Assembly: GCA_910578195.1 (NCBI GenBank)
Contig: CAJTOY010000004.1
Location: forward strand, 62,001-126,000
Length of the DNA: 64,000 nt
Direction: 5' to 3'
Source: an uncultured Christensenella sp.
GTDB taxonomy: Bacteria > Bacillota > Clostridia > Christensenellales > Borkfalkiaceae
Position numbers and translations under genes: made by a program. Numbering within the stretch: position 1 is the first letter of the stretch; each line of letters begins with the position of its first letter. The notes under the pieces were generated by a model that worked only from the letters and a program-made list of their open reading frames with translations, had not been told where the DNA came from and did no database searches. Below, in pieces: positions 14,250 to 23,898 of the stretch.

Positions 14250-16427
14250 ATGTCGAAATACGCGCAGGTTATAGTCGATATCGCCCACTCTCAGGTGGAC
14301 AAAATATTCGAATATTCTTGCCCCGACGAAACACAAGCGGGGTGCAGAGTAAAGGTTCCCTTCGGCGGAAGGATAATAGACGGCTTCGTCACGGGCGTAA
14401 GCCGCGTTTCCGCATACCCTGCGGAAAAAGTGAAACCTATTTATGAAATCGTCGACGAAGCGCCCGCGCTTATCCCCGAATGTCTCGAACTTACCGAAAG
14501 CATAGCAAAGCGGTACCGCGTACCAAAAGCTGTCGCGTTGCGGCTTTTTCTGCCGTCCGAAATGCGCCTCGGCAAGGTGCGCGAGCTGTTCAGACGCTAT
14601 GCCGTATATACGGGCGCGGAGGTGAAGCTTTCCGCGTCGGCAAAAAAACAAGCCGAAGCGCTGAGTTTTTTAAAGGAGCGGGGCGAATATGACTATACCT
14701 CGCTTTGCGACGAGTTCGGCAGAGGCGCGGTAAACTCGCTTGTGACCAAGGGCGCGATAGTTTTGGATAAGCGCAAAATTTCGAGAAACCCCTTCGGCGG
14801 GCTACCCTCGTCAAGCGAAAAAAAGATACTGACCCCGGCGCAGCAGTCCGCGCTGGACGAAATAGAAAGCTCGGACAAGACCGTGCATTTAATCCACGGC
14901 GTGACGGGCAGCGGCAAAACCGAAATATATCTCAGCGTAATCGCGCGCGAAATCGAGCGGGGCAGAAGCGCGATATTCCTCGTACCCGAAATATCCCTTA
15001 CCCCGCAGATGCTGTCGCAGCTCCGTTCCCGCTTCGGCGGCGCGGCGGCGATACTGCACAGCGGACTGTCGGCGGGCGAAAAATTCGACGAGTGGTGGCG
15101 GCTGCGTTCGGGCGAGGCTAAAATAGCGATAGGCGCGCGCAGCGCGGTGTTCGCGCCCCTTGAAAATATCGGCGCGATAATAATCGACGAGGAGCACGAC
15201 GGCTCGTATATAAGCGAATCCGCCCCGAGATACTCCACGGTGGAAATTGCGAAAATGCGCGCGGAATATAACGGCGCGAAGCTTGTTTTAGGCAGCGCGA
15301 CCCCCTCGGTCGAAACCTACGTCAAGGCGGCGCGCGGCAAGTACGGGCTAATCACCCTGACCGAAAGAATAAACAAAAAGCCCCTTCCCGAAATAATAAT
15401 CGCGGATATGCGCAAGGAAGTCAAGCGGGGCAACAACACCGCGTTTTCGCAGGCGCTACGCGCCGAGCTCGACGAAACGTTGAAGTGCGGGAATCAGGCG
15501 ATAATATTTTTGAACCGCCGCGGCTATTCGCGCACGGTCATGTGCCGCGACTGCGGCTACGTCGCCAAGTGCGAAAACTGCGACGTTACGCTCACCTACC
15601 ACAGCGAAGAAAACTGTTTGAAGTGCCACTATTGCGGCGCGAAATATCATATGCTGACTTCTTGCCCCGAGTGCGGCGGACGGCACGTCCTCTACAACGG
15701 CACGGGCACGCAGAAGGTCGTCGCCGATTTGAAAAGCCTTTTTCCCTCCGCGCGGATTCTCCGCATGGACAACGACACCGTTTCGGGAAAGGACGGACAC
15801 TATAACATTTTGAAAAAATTCGCCGCGAAAGAGGCGGATATCCTCGTCGGAACGCAAATGATTGCAAAGGGACACGACTTCCCGTCGGTGACGCTGGTCG
15901 GAATTTTAGACGCGGATATGAGCCTGCATTTTTCGGATTATAGAAGCGGCGAGCGCACATTCCAGCTCATAACCCAGGTTTCGGGCAGAAGCGGAAGGGC
16001 GGGCGAAGCGGGCAAGGTCGTACTGCAAACGTGCTCGCCCGAGAACTACATTCTGCGGTTTGCTTGCGCCTACGACTACAAGGGCTTTTTCGAAAACGAA
16101 ATTTCCTTGCGAAAGGCGACGGGCTTCCCGCCGTACTCGCTGATTTGTCGGGTTATGGTCACGTCGGAAAATTCCGAAAAGGCGCTCGACGTCTTGAAGT
16201 CGGTCTATCTTTCAATAGACAGGCTGAGGGTGCAAAGCCCCGACGAATTTATCTTTTTCAACAAGATGCATTCGCCCATAAAGAAGATACAAGGCAAGCT
16301 CCGCTATCAGGTGCTCATGCGCCTCGCGAGCGGACGGCTGCTTGAAAAAATTTACGAAATTGCGGTTAACAACACCACGTCGGACTGTCTTGTTTACGTC
16401 GAAGAAAATCCCGCGAATTTAAGTTAA
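14250..16427 (+). CDS. priA: Primosomal protein N' (PriA helicase)
   Basis: About 725 aa, the 3'-5' helicase that restarts collapsed replication forks. The order is the N-terminal 3'DNA-binding domain, Walker A in GVTGSGKTEIYL, DEEHDGSY, then a zinc-binding module with repeated cysteine pairs (CRDCGY, CENC, CLKCHYCG, CPECGG), and helicase motifs ending in QVSGRSGRAG. ATG 14250 preferred; a TTG at 14244 is in frame. No clear Shine-Dalgarno. Confidence 0.95.
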   Translation: MSKYAQVIVDIAHSQVDKIFEYSCPDETQAGCRVKVPFGGRIIDGFVTGVSRVSAYPAEKVKPIYEIVDEAPALIPECLELTESIAKRYRVPKAVALRLFLPSEMRLGKVRELFRRYAVYTGAEVKLSASAKKQAEALSFLKERGEYDYTSLCDEFGRGAVNSLVTKGAIVLDKRKISRNPFGGLPSSSEKKILTPAQQSALDEIESSDKTVHLIHGVTGSGKTEIYLSVIAREIERGRSAIFLVPEISLTPQMLSQLRSRFGGAAAILHSGLSAGEKFDEWWRLRSGEAKIAIGARSAVFAPLENIGAIIIDEEHDGSYISESAPRYSTVEIAKMRAEYNGAKLVLGSATPSVETYVKAARGKYGLITLTERINKKPLPEIIIADMRKEVKRGNNTAFSQALRAELDETLKCGNQAIIFLNRRGYSRTVMCRDCGYVAKCENCDVTLTYHSEENCLKCHYCGAKYHMLTSCPECGGRHVLYNGTGTQKVVADLKSLFPSARILRMDNDTVSGKDGHYNILKKFAAKEADILVGTQMIAKGHDFPSVTLVGILDADMSLHFSDYRSGERTFQLITQVSGRSGRAGEAGKVVLQTCSPENYILRFACAYDYKGFFENEISLRKATGFPPYSLICRVMVTSENSEKALDVLKSVYLSIDRLRVQSPDEFIFFNKMHSPIKKIQGKLRYQVLMRLASGRLLEKIYEIAVNNTTSDCLVYVEENPANLS

Positions 16428-16494
16428 TTTCACGAAAACCCCACGCCGTTCCGCGCGTGGTATTTCCGTTACCGATAATCTTTTAGGAGTAATT

Positions 16495-16959
16495 ATGTCA
16501 AGAAAATTTGTTGTGCAGACGGGCGACCCCGTACTGAGAGAAAAATGCGCCGAGGTCAAGGCGTTCAATTCCGAGCTCGCCTCCCTCTTGAACGACATGA
16601 AGGAAACCGTCCGCGCCGAAGAGGGCGCGGGGCTCGCCGCGCCGCAGATAGGCATACCCCTGCGCGTCGTGGTTATCGACGTGGAGGAGGGCTATTACGA
16701 AATGGTCAACCCCGTCATAGTTTCGACCAAGGGCGAGCAGAAGGGGCCCGAGGGCTGTCTTTCCGTCAAGGGCAAGCAAGGCACCGTCGTCCGCCCGTCG
16801 AGGGTCAAGGCGGAATACCGCGACCGCTTCGGCAGAAAGCACAAGCTCACCGCCGACGGCTTTTTTGCGCGCGCGGTCTGTCACGAGCTCGATCACCTCG
16901 ACGGAATTTTATACACCGATTTGGCGAGCGAACTTTACGATATCCCTCCGGAGGATTAA
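16495..16959 (+). CDS. def: Peptide deformylase
   Basis: Removes the formyl group from nascent proteins. The 154-aa protein has all three motifs: GAGLAAPQIG, EGCLSV and HELDHLDG, which supply the metal ligands and catalytic glutamate. AGGAG precedes the ATG. fmt, the enzyme that adds the formyl group to initiator tRNA, follows after 3 bp. Confidence 0.97.
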   Translation: MSRKFVVQTGDPVLREKCAEVKAFNSELASLLNDMKETVRAEEGAGLAAPQIGIPLRVVVIDVEEGYYEMVNPVIVSTKGEQKGPEGCLSVKGKQGTVVRPSRVKAEYRDRFGRKHKLTADGFFARAVCHELDHLDGILYTDLASELYDIPPED

Positions 16960-16962
16960 GGC

Positions 16963-17874
16963 ATGAAAATAGTATTTGCGGGCTCGCCCGAGTACGCCGT
17001 TCCCGCGCTCGAAGCGCTGCATGAAAAGTTCGGTGTCGCGGCGGTAATCACCCGGCCCGACAAGCCCGTCGGCAGAAAAAAAATACTTACGCCGACCGCG
17101 GTCAAAGCCCGCGCTCTGTCGCTCGGTATCGAGGTTTACGACTTCGATAAAATCCGCGCTCACGCCGAAGAAGTCAAAAATATCGGCGCGGATATAATGG
17201 TGACGTGCGCCTACGGACAGCTTTTAACACGCGATATTCTGGACAGCTTTCCGCAGGGCGTGTGGAATCTGCACGCCTCGCTTCTGCCCAAATTCCGCGG
17301 TGCTTCGCCCATTCAGTCCGCCATATTGGCGGGCGAAACGCATACGGGCGTGACCGTCATGAAAACCGAGCTTTCCCTCGACACGGGCGATATACTTCTT
17401 GTTAAACGCTGCGAGATAGCCGACAAAAATTATTCCGAGCTTTCCGCCGCCCTTTCCGCCCTTTCCGCCCGGGCAGCGGTCGAGGCGGTTGAGCTGATTG
17501 CAAGCGGGCAGACCCAGCTTCTGTTGCAAGACGAGGCGAAGGCAACCCTCTGCAAAAAAATCACGAAAGCCGACGGCAAGATAGATTTTTGCAATTCGCC
17601 CGAGGATATATGCCGCCTAATCCGCGCGTATAACCCCGAACCCGTCGCGTTCTGCAATTTCAACGGCAGTGTTTTAAATATATTAAAAGCCGAGCCCGCG
17701 GAGGGCGTCGGAGAAACCGGCGCGGTAATATGCGCCGACAAACGCGGAATAACCGTCGCGTGCGGCGGCGGCGCGATACGCATAAAGGAATTAATCCCCG
17801 CGGGCGGGAAGAAAATGAACGCCTCCGACTTCGTGAACGGCAGAAAAATAAAGGCGGGCGACGTACTTGACTAA
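16963..17874 (+). CDS. fmt: Methionyl-tRNA formyltransferase
   Basis: Formylates Met-tRNA(fMet) using 10-formyl-THF. The 303-aa protein has the start KIVFAGSPEYAVPALEAL, the HASLLPKFRGASPIQ active-site block and the downstream GVTVMKTELSLDTGDIL. A C-terminal OB-like domain follows. It overlaps rsmB by 8 bp. Confidence 0.97.
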   Translation: MKIVFAGSPEYAVPALEALHEKFGVAAVITRPDKPVGRKKILTPTAVKARALSLGIEVYDFDKIRAHAEEVKNIGADIMVTCAYGQLLTRDILDSFPQGVWNLHASLLPKFRGASPIQSAILAGETHTGVTVMKTELSLDTGDILLVKRCEIADKNYSELSAALSALSARAAVEAVELIASGQTQLLLQDEAKATLCKKITKADGKIDFCNSPEDICRLIRAYNPEPVAFCNFNGSVLNILKAEPAEGVGETGAVICADKRGITVACGGGAIRIKELIPAGGKKMNASDFVNGRKIKAGDVLD

Positions 17875-19087
17875 CCCTCTCTGCGACCCGTATCTTATAT
17901 TGGCCAAGGTATATCAGGGGGGCAAATACTTAAAGCAAGCCATTGCGGAAACTTCCGTCGAGCCGTTGAATAAGGCGCGCACGGTAAAAATCTGCTACGG
18001 CGTGCTCGAAAAAGATATTTACCTCGAATATATTCTGGGGGCAAACGTAAAAAAGCAACCCAAAAGCGCGGTGAAAACAGTTTTGAAAATCGCGCTATAC
18101 ATGCTCGAATTCATGGACAAGCACGACTATATGGTCGTGGACTGCGCGGTCTCGCTTGTAAAAAAGCTCGGCAAAGACGGCGCGGCGGGGTTTGTCAACG
18201 CCCTTTTGCGCTCGTATAAAATCCCCCCTCTGCCCGAAAAAACCGACGAAAGAATTTCGGTTGAAACAAGCTCGCCGCTGTGGCTCGTCAAAAAGCTTCG
18301 GCGAAGCTACAAGGCGGAGACGGCGGAAATTCTTTCCGCGCCATCTAAGGGCGTCAGCGTGCGCTTTATAAAGGGCGAAGAAAATTACCTCGGCAAACCC
18401 CATATAAAAACGCCGTTCAAGGGCGTATATATCTTTGAAAACTTCGTCCGCGACGACGGCTTTTTTGCGGGCGGATACACCTTCCAATCGGTGGGCTCGG
18501 TCGCGATTTGCTCGGTAGTCGAGCCTTGCGAAAAGCTGCTCGACGCGTGCGCCGCCCCGGGCGGGAAGTCGGTGCTTCTCAGCGAAAAATGCAAGGAGGT
18601 CACCGCGTGCGAACTGCACGCCCACCGCGTAAATCTTATCGAGGACTACGCGCGGCGAATGGGCGCAAAAAACGTAACCGCGGTGCAAGCCGATTCGACG
18701 GTTTTCAATCCCGCGTACGAGCGGGCGTTCGACGCTGTGCTTTGCGACGCGCCGTGCTCGGGTACGGGCGTGATAAACGAAAACCCCGATATCAAGCTTT
18801 TCAGAAAGGAAGAAAGCATTGCAAAGCTGAACGAAATTCAGCGCGCGATTTTGCAAAACTGCGCCCGCTACGTCAAAAGCGGAGGCAGACTGTACTACTC
18901 GACGTGCTCTGTTCTGCCCGAGGAAAACGACAGCGTCGTGTATTCCTTTTTGGAGGCGAATCCCGATTTCGGATTGCAAATCCCCGACAGCCCGTTATGG
19001 CACAGAAGAACGAAATTCGGCTTACAGTTTTTGCCGCACGTTTCGCTCGGCGCGGGATTTTTTATAACAACTTTCATAAAGGAGTAA
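17867..19087 (+). CDS. rsmB: 16S rRNA m5C967 methyltransferase RsmB
   Basis: A 406-aa two-domain protein. An N-terminal NusB-like helical domain (roughly 1-130) is followed by the SAM domain with LLDACAAPGGKSV, CDAPCSGTGVINENPDI (catalytic PC) and STCSVLPEEN, where the second cysteine acts in release. The start is a TTG at 17867 overlapping fmt. The def-fmt-rsmB-rlmN order is widespread in Firmicutes. Confidence 0.93.
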   Translation: MTNPLCDPYLILAKVYQGGKYLKQAIAETSVEPLNKARTVKICYGVLEKDIYLEYILGANVKKQPKSAVKTVLKIALYMLEFMDKHDYMVVDCAVSLVKKLGKDGAAGFVNALLRSYKIPPLPEKTDERISVETSSPLWLVKKLRRSYKAETAEILSAPSKGVSVRFIKGEENYLGKPHIKTPFKGVYIFENFVRDDGFFAGGYTFQSVGSVAICSVVEPCEKLLDACAAPGGKSVLLSEKCKEVTACELHAHRVNLIEDYARRMGAKNVTAVQADSTVFNPAYERAFDAVLCDAPCSGTGVINENPDIKLFRKEESIAKLNEIQRAILQNCARYVKSGGRLYYSTCSVLPEENDSVVYSFLEANPDFGLQIPDSPLWHRRTKFGLQFLPHVSLGAGFFITTFIKE

Positions 19088-19091
19088 CACA

Positions 19092-20057
19092 TTGGATAAA
19101 ACAAGAAGCGCGTACATTTCAAGCTGCGAGGTGTCCGAAATCGCGGAGGTAACGCTCGGCGGTTACAGCCAGAAAATCGCAATCGAGGGCAAAAGCAAAA
19201 GCTTGCCCGTGGTGATTACACTGCACGGCGGACCGGGCTCGCCCGTTCCCTTTTCGGTCGGCTGCCGCGGACTTTTCCCCGAGTGGACCGACGCCGCCGT
19301 CATGGTCTACTGGGACCAGCTCGGCTGCGGAATTAACAACGCCGCAGTGGACAATTTGAACACAGAAGCTTTCGTCGATATGACGGTCGACCTCGTAGGC
19401 GAAATCAAAAAGAGATTTCCCGAAAACAAGCTGTATCTTTTCGGCATAAGCTGGGGCAGCGTGCTCGCGCTGAAAACCGCCGTCCGCGTGCCCGAACTTT
19501 TAAACGGGGTTATGGTTTACGGTCAGGTTTTAAAAAATCTGTTTTTCAACGACGAGGTTTTGTCTGCGTTCGAAAGTGCGCCGAAAGGAAAAAAGCTTGC
19601 CGTACATAACATAATAAAAACGAATACGGACTGCGAGTATAAGGTTTTGGACGCGAACATGAAAAAGCTTTACAAACTGCTCAAAAAGCACACAAACGCG
19701 TATACCAACAAAAACTCGAAGCCCTTGGCGGTGGGCAAGATTGTAAAAGGTCTTATCGCGAGCCCAGACTATACTTTCAAAGATTTCAAGGCAATCGTCA
19801 ACAACGGTTACAGACAAAACGAGATACTCTGGCGCGAACTGCTCGAAGCGGATTTATCCGACGAGCTTTCGAAGGTGCGCGTTAAATACCTTCTTCTGCA
19901 AGGCGACACCGACATAATCACCTCGACGAAATTTTTGTTGTCGGAGGACTTCGGCAACGAAAACGTGACCGTGCGAGTAATAAAAAATTCGGGGCACATT
20001 CCCTCCGCCGCGGCGATGGAAGAGTGCATCGAAACCCTTAAACAGTTTATTCGATGA
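19092..20057 (+). CDS. Proline iminopeptidase-type alpha/beta hydrolase
   Basis: A 321-aa hydrolase with the oxyanion motif LHGGPGSP, nucleophile elbow GISWGS, acid LLQGDTD and histidine NSGHIPS. HGGPG is typical of proline iminopeptidases, but substrate is not certain. TTG 19092 is the start, with AAAGGAG eight bases upstream. It is inserted between rsmB and rlmN and overlaps rlmN (ATGA), so it is cotranscribed with translation genes. Confidence 0.8.
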   Translation: MDKTRSAYISSCEVSEIAEVTLGGYSQKIAIEGKSKSLPVVITLHGGPGSPVPFSVGCRGLFPEWTDAAVMVYWDQLGCGINNAAVDNLNTEAFVDMTVDLVGEIKKRFPENKLYLFGISWGSVLALKTAVRVPELLNGVMVYGQVLKNLFFNDEVLSAFESAPKGKKLAVHNIIKTNTDCEYKVLDANMKKLYKLLKKHTNAYTNKNSKPLAVGKIVKGLIASPDYTFKDFKAIVNNGYRQNEILWRELLEADLSDELSKVRVKYLLLQGDTDIITSTKFLLSEDFGNENVTVRVIKNSGHIPSAAAMEECIETLKQFIR

Positions 20058-21088
20058 AAAAAATTCTGCAAGATTTGAGCTTTTCCGAGCTTGAAAATTT
20101 AATACTCTCGCTCGGCGAAAAAAAGTTCCGCGCAAGACAGCTTTACGACGGGCTGATGCAAGGCAAAAAAATTTCGGCGATAAATATCTCCGCCCGACTC
20201 CGCGAAACCCTTTTAAATGATTACGAGGACGAGCCCGTTAAAATTATCCAAACGCTTACCTCGTCGGACGGCACCGAAAAATATCTTTTTTCGCTCGCCG
20301 ACGGCAACATAATCGAGGGCGTTTTCATGAAATACAAGTACGGCAACACGCAGTGCGTTTCGACGCAGGTCGGCTGCCGTATGGGCTGTAAATTCTGCGC
20401 AAGCACGCTCGGCGGACTTGTGCGCAATTTGAGCTCGGGCGAAATTCTCTCGCAGGCGCTCATTGTCAACGCGCTTCACGCCGGGGGGAACAGGCGCGGG
20501 GTGACGAACGTCGTTTTGATGGGCAGCGGCGAGCCGCTGGACAACTATGAAAACGTTTTGGCGTTTTTGAAAAACGTCTCCGCGGAGGGGGGAATAGGCA
20601 TTTCGCCCCGCAATATATCGCTGTCAACGTGCGGGCTGGTTCCTAAAATTTACGCGCTCGCGGACGAGGGGCTTCCCGTGAACATGACCGTTTCCCTCCA
20701 CCAGATAACCGACGAGGGGCGGGCGCGGACAATGCCGATAGCGAAAAAATATCCGATAGCCGAAATATTGAAGGCGTGCGAATATTACTTCGATAAGACG
20801 GGCAGAAGATACATCTTCGAGTATTCTCTGATTAAAGGCGAGAACGCGGACAAGGCGCACGCCGAGGGGCTTGTAAAGCTTTTGAAGGGCAGACCTTGCC
20901 ACGTCAATCTGATACGGCTGAACGCCGTCGAGGAGCGGAGTTTAAAGCCCGTAACCGACAAGGAAGCCTACGCTTTTTTGTCCGTGCTCGAAAAGGGCGG
21001 ACTGTCCGCGACGGTCAGAAGAAGCATGGGTTCGGATATTGCTGGGGCGTGCGGGCAACTTCGAGCCGGATACCTGAAAGACAGCTAA
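20054..21088 (+). CDS. rlmN: 23S rRNA m2A2503 methyltransferase RlmN
   Basis: Radical-SAM methyltransferase of 344 aa that methylates A2503 (and A37 of some tRNAs). The cluster motif GCRMGCKFCAS (CxxxCxxC), GSGEPLDNYENV and the VRRSMGSDIAGACGQL end with the catalytic cysteine are present. A dispersed repeat starts at its stop codon. Confidence 0.95.
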   Translation: MKKILQDLSFSELENLILSLGEKKFRARQLYDGLMQGKKISAINISARLRETLLNDYEDEPVKIIQTLTSSDGTEKYLFSLADGNIIEGVFMKYKYGNTQCVSTQVGCRMGCKFCASTLGGLVRNLSSGEILSQALIVNALHAGGNRRGVTNVVLMGSGEPLDNYENVLAFLKNVSAEGGIGISPRNISLSTCGLVPKIYALADEGLPVNMTVSLHQITDEGRARTMPIAKKYPIAEILKACEYYFDKTGRRYIFEYSLIKGENADKAHAEGLVKLLKGRPCHVNLIRLNAVEERSLKPVTDKEAYAFLSVLEKGGLSATVRRSMGSDIAGACGQLRAGYLKDS

Positions 21089-21215
21089 CCGCGTATAAGC
21101 GTCGCATAACTTTGTTGCGCTCCGTGCCCGCTCGGTCGTTTACCTCTGTGTAAACTCCCTTACGTGTACTCGCGCGCCGTGTTCTGCTTGCTTCTCCGCG
21201 GTTTGGTAAAAAATA
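21089..21215 (+). repeat. Dispersed post-stop hairpin repeat, copy B
   Basis: Non-coding, starts at the rlmN stop. It aligns by eye with 27500-27640 over its whole length, including a GTTTAC/GTAAAC hairpin where the other copy has CTTAC/GTAAG. It fills most of the gap before the next gene. Confidence 0.65.
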
Positions 21216-21233
21216 AAATATAAGGATTAGTTT

Positions 21234-21656
21234 ATGTTAATAGCAATTATAGGCGAAAGCTGTACGGGCAAGTCGACTTTGGCGGACAAGCTCAAACAAG
21301 ATTTCAACGCGGCGGTCTATACGGGCAAGGATTATTTGAGACTTGCGAAAAGTCCGTCCGAGGCGGAAACGGCTTTTAAAAACCTGCTTAAAAACGCGGT
21401 GTGCGGCGGCAACGTGATATACGTCATTTCCGAAAGCGAGCACGTTAGTTTGTTGCCCGAGGGCTGTTTCAAAATTCTCGTTACGGCGGAACTCGACGTA
21501 ATAAAGCAGAGGTTCGCCGCGCGCATGCGGGGCAATCTGCCCCCGCCCGTGGAAGTTATGCTTGAAAGAAGCCACGGCAAATTCGACGGCATACAAAAGG
21601 ATTACGCCTACGACGGCGATTACGAAAAATTGACAGACGCGTTAAGGAGAATATAA
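21234..21656 (+). CDS. Small P-loop kinase-like protein
   Basis: A 140-aa protein with a P-loop IGESCTGKSTLADKL at the N-terminus and a likely LID-type arginine region (KQRFAARMRG), resembling small nucleotide or shikimate kinases. The substrate is not recognised. AAGGA precedes the ATG, and the stop overlaps the rpe start. Its neighbours (rpe, thiN) do not fix the function. Confidence 0.65.
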   Translation: MLIAIIGESCTGKSTLADKLKQDFNAAVYTGKDYLRLAKSPSEAETAFKNLLKNAVCGGNVIYVISESEHVSLLPEGCFKILVTAELDVIKQRFAARMRGNLPPPVEVMLERSHGKFDGIQKDYAYDGDYEKLTDALRRI

Positions 21657-22321
21657 TGCAAACTAAAATAGCCCCCTCTATACTTTCCGCCGACTTTTCG
21701 GTTATGGGCGAAGCGATTAAAAAATTGGAAGCGAGCGGCGCGGACTTGATACACTGCGACGTAATGGACGGAAGCTTTGTCGAGCCGATTACTTTCGGCG
21801 GGCAAATGATAAAGAATATCCGTCCGCTGACGAAGCTTCCATTGGACGTGCACCTTATGATCGAGCACCCGAAAACCCAGATTAAATTTTTCGCGGACGC
21901 GGGCGCGGACATAATCACCGTGCACTACAAGGCGTGCAAAAAAATTTCGGACGGCTACCTCGAAGAAACATTGAAGCTTATCAGGTCCCACGGCGTGAAG
22001 TGCGGCGCGGTCGTCAATCCCGACGTGCCCGTCGAAAACATTTTCCCCGTGTTCCCGCTTTGCGATATGGTACTGTTGATGTCGGTGTTCCCCGGCTACG
22101 GCGGGCAGAAATTTATCCCCGAGGTCATGGATAAAATCAAAAAGGCGCGGGAATATGCCGCGGCAATCGGCAAGGGCGACATGGATATTGAAATCGACGG
22201 CGGCGTGACAATGGAAAACGCGGGCGCAATCCGCGCGGCGGGCGCAAACGTGCTTGTCGCGGGCTCGACGGTTTTCAACTCGAAGGACTGGAAAGCAACG
22301 ATAGCGGGTCTTAAAAAATGA
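21656..22321 (+). CDS. rpe: Ribulose-phosphate 3-epimerase
   Basis: Interconverts ribulose-5-P and xylulose-5-P in the pentose phosphate pathway. At 221 aa it has full length, with APSILSADF, HCDVMDGSFV, DVHLMIEHP, MSVFPGYGGQKF and EIDGGV, covering the metal and phosphate sites of the TIM barrel. It overlaps thiN by 4 bp. The rpe-thiN pair is common in Firmicutes. Confidence 0.96.
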   Translation: MQTKIAPSILSADFSVMGEAIKKLEASGADLIHCDVMDGSFVEPITFGGQMIKNIRPLTKLPLDVHLMIEHPKTQIKFFADAGADIITVHYKACKKISDGYLEETLKLIRSHGVKCGAVVNPDVPVENIFPVFPLCDMVLLMSVFPGYGGQKFIPEVMDKIKKAREYAAAIGKGDMDIEIDGGVTMENAGAIRAAGANVLVAGSTVFNSKDWKATIAGLKK

Positions 22322-22920
22322 AGGGCATAATACTTTTGAACGGCGAGCCGTACGCGGGGAAAATCAATGCGGACGGCGCGCTTGTATATTGTTGCGACGG
22401 CGCGTATAACTGGGCGAAGGGCAAGGTTCGCATCGACAAAAACATAGGCGACTTCGACAGTCTCGACATAGTTCCCGACCCCGTTCCCGAAGAGATATAC
22501 CCCGCCGAAAAGAATTTCACCGACGGCGAGATAGCTATGTCAAAGCTTTTGGAAGCGGGCGCGGACGATATCGAAATTTACGGCGGCTTCGGCGGGCGCG
22601 AGGACCACTTTATCGGCAATATTCACCTTTTGTACCGCGCGTTCGAGGCGGGCGCGAAGTGCGCCATGATAAGCGAAAAAACGAAAATTTTTTTGGGTAG
22701 CGGCGTCATATGTATGGGCGAATACCTCGGCTGTACTATATCGGTGTTACCTTTCGGCGGACCTTTGCATATAATGGGGAGTGAAGGGCTGAAATATACC
22801 TACCCCGACATTATCGGCTACGGCGAGTGCAGAGGCATATCGAATATCGTTCAAAGCAATTCGGCGAAGCTTAAAGTCGAGGGGGTAGCCCTTGTAATAA
22901 TCAACGGGGGTACGTTATGA
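22318..22920 (+). CDS. thiN: Thiamine pyrophosphokinase
   Basis: Converts thiamine to thiamine diphosphate. The 200-aa protein shows the CCDGAYNW motif, GDFDS, the KNFTDGEIAM substrate loop and GGFGGREDH. A C-terminal beta domain ends with SNSAKLKVEGVALVII. Family length is normal. Confidence 0.92.
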   Translation: MKGIILLNGEPYAGKINADGALVYCCDGAYNWAKGKVRIDKNIGDFDSLDIVPDPVPEEIYPAEKNFTDGEIAMSKLLEAGADDIEIYGGFGGREDHFIGNIHLLYRAFEAGAKCAMISEKTKIFLGSGVICMGEYLGCTISVLPFGGPLHIMGSEGLKYTYPDIIGYGECRGISNIVQSNSAKLKVEGVALVIINGGTL

Positions 22921-22934
22921 CCATTATCTGTATA

Positions 22935-22961
22935 AAACCGCCCAAGCCCGTGCGGTTTATA
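22935..22961 (+). other. Hairpin between thiN and the dipeptidase gene
   Basis: AAACCGC and GCGGTTT arms about 10 nt apart, in a 61-bp gap. No T-tract follows, so it may be a processing or stabilising structure. Confidence 0.35.
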
Positions 22962-22981
22962 TTAAGGAAAATTCTGCGGAA

Positions 22982-23866
22982 ATGAAATACGTTGATTTGC
23001 ACTGCGACACCGTAACCGAATGTTTCGACGGGGGATATGCCCTTGCGAATTGCGGGTTGCAGACGGATTTGGAAAAACTTAACAAGGGAAAATGCGCGGC
23101 GCAGTGCTTTGCTATCTATACGCAGGGCGACGGCGCCGCCGTCCGTTTTAAACAGTGTCTGGCGTTCTATAAACAAAGCGGCGTAAAAGAAGTGCTGAAC
23201 TATGCCGACCTTGAAGAGTGCTTAAAAAGCGGCGCGGGCGGAATTCTGACGGTCGAAAATCTGGGCTTTATCGAAGATGTATCGCAGCTTGAATTTCTTT
23301 TCGCCGCGGGCGTGAAAATGGCTTCCCTCGTCTGGAATATCGAAAACAGCCTCGCCTGTCCCAACGGCGCGCGCGGCGGACTGAAACCGTTCGGCAGAGA
23401 GGTGCTCGACGAGCTCGACCGTCTGAAAATCATAGTCGATATTTCGCACTTGTCGGACGGCGGCGCGGCTGAAATTCTGGCGGGGAGGAAAATTCCCGTT
23501 GTCGCAAGCCACTCCAACGCTAAATCGGTTTGCAATGTTCCGAGGAATTTAAGCGACGATTTAATAAAAAAAATCGCCGACTGCGGCGGCGTCGTCGGCG
23601 TGAATTTCTGCAAAAAATTTCTGGGCGAGGGCGAAACGTTCGAGAGTGTTTTCGCGCACGTCAGCCATATAATCGATGTCGGCGGCGAGGATACGGTTGC
23701 CATCGGCTCGGACTTCGACGGGATTCCCGCCCCCGAAAATTTGGAGGACTGCACGAAAATGCCCGCACTTATTTCGTACCTCGAAGGTCGCGGGTTAAAG
23801 CAAAGCGCGATAGAAAAGCTGTGCTTTGATAACTTCGCGCGTGTGTTTAAAGATATATGCGGTTGA
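22982..23866 (+). CDS. Membrane dipeptidase (M19, renal dipeptidase type)
   Basis: A 294-aa amidohydrolase-fold zinc dipeptidase. DLHCDT at the start, ILTVENLG, DISHLSDGG, VASHSNAKSV and GSDFDGIP mark the metal-binding strands. Such enzymes cleave dipeptides, some with D-residues. There is no signal peptide, so it acts in the cytoplasm. The Shine-Dalgarno is weak. The -35 box of the next gene overlaps its 3' end. Confidence 0.9.
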   Translation: MKYVDLHCDTVTECFDGGYALANCGLQTDLEKLNKGKCAAQCFAIYTQGDGAAVRFKQCLAFYKQSGVKEVLNYADLEECLKSGAGGILTVENLGFIEDVSQLEFLFAAGVKMASLVWNIENSLACPNGARGGLKPFGREVLDELDRLKIIVDISHLSDGGAAEILAGRKIPVVASHSNAKSVCNVPRNLSDDLIKKIADCGGVVGVNFCKKFLGEGETFESVFAHVSHIIDVGGEDTVAIGSDFDGIPAPENLEDCTKMPALISYLEGRGLKQSAIEKLCFDNFARVFKDICG

Positions 23867-23891
23867 CATAATTTTCCGCATGTGCTAAAAT
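23863..23891 (+). promoter_or_regulatory. Promoter of the LRR lipoprotein, leaderless spacing
   Basis: TTGACA (23863-23868), 17 nt, TAAAAT (23886-23891), seven bases to ATG 23899. No Shine-Dalgarno. Confidence 0.7.
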
Positions 23892-23898
23892 AAGCACT

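Noticed and set aside
16441..16462. CCACGC/GCGTGG hairpin between priA and def as a terminator
   Set aside because: Short 6-bp stem without T-run; it would not reliably stop transcription within this operon.
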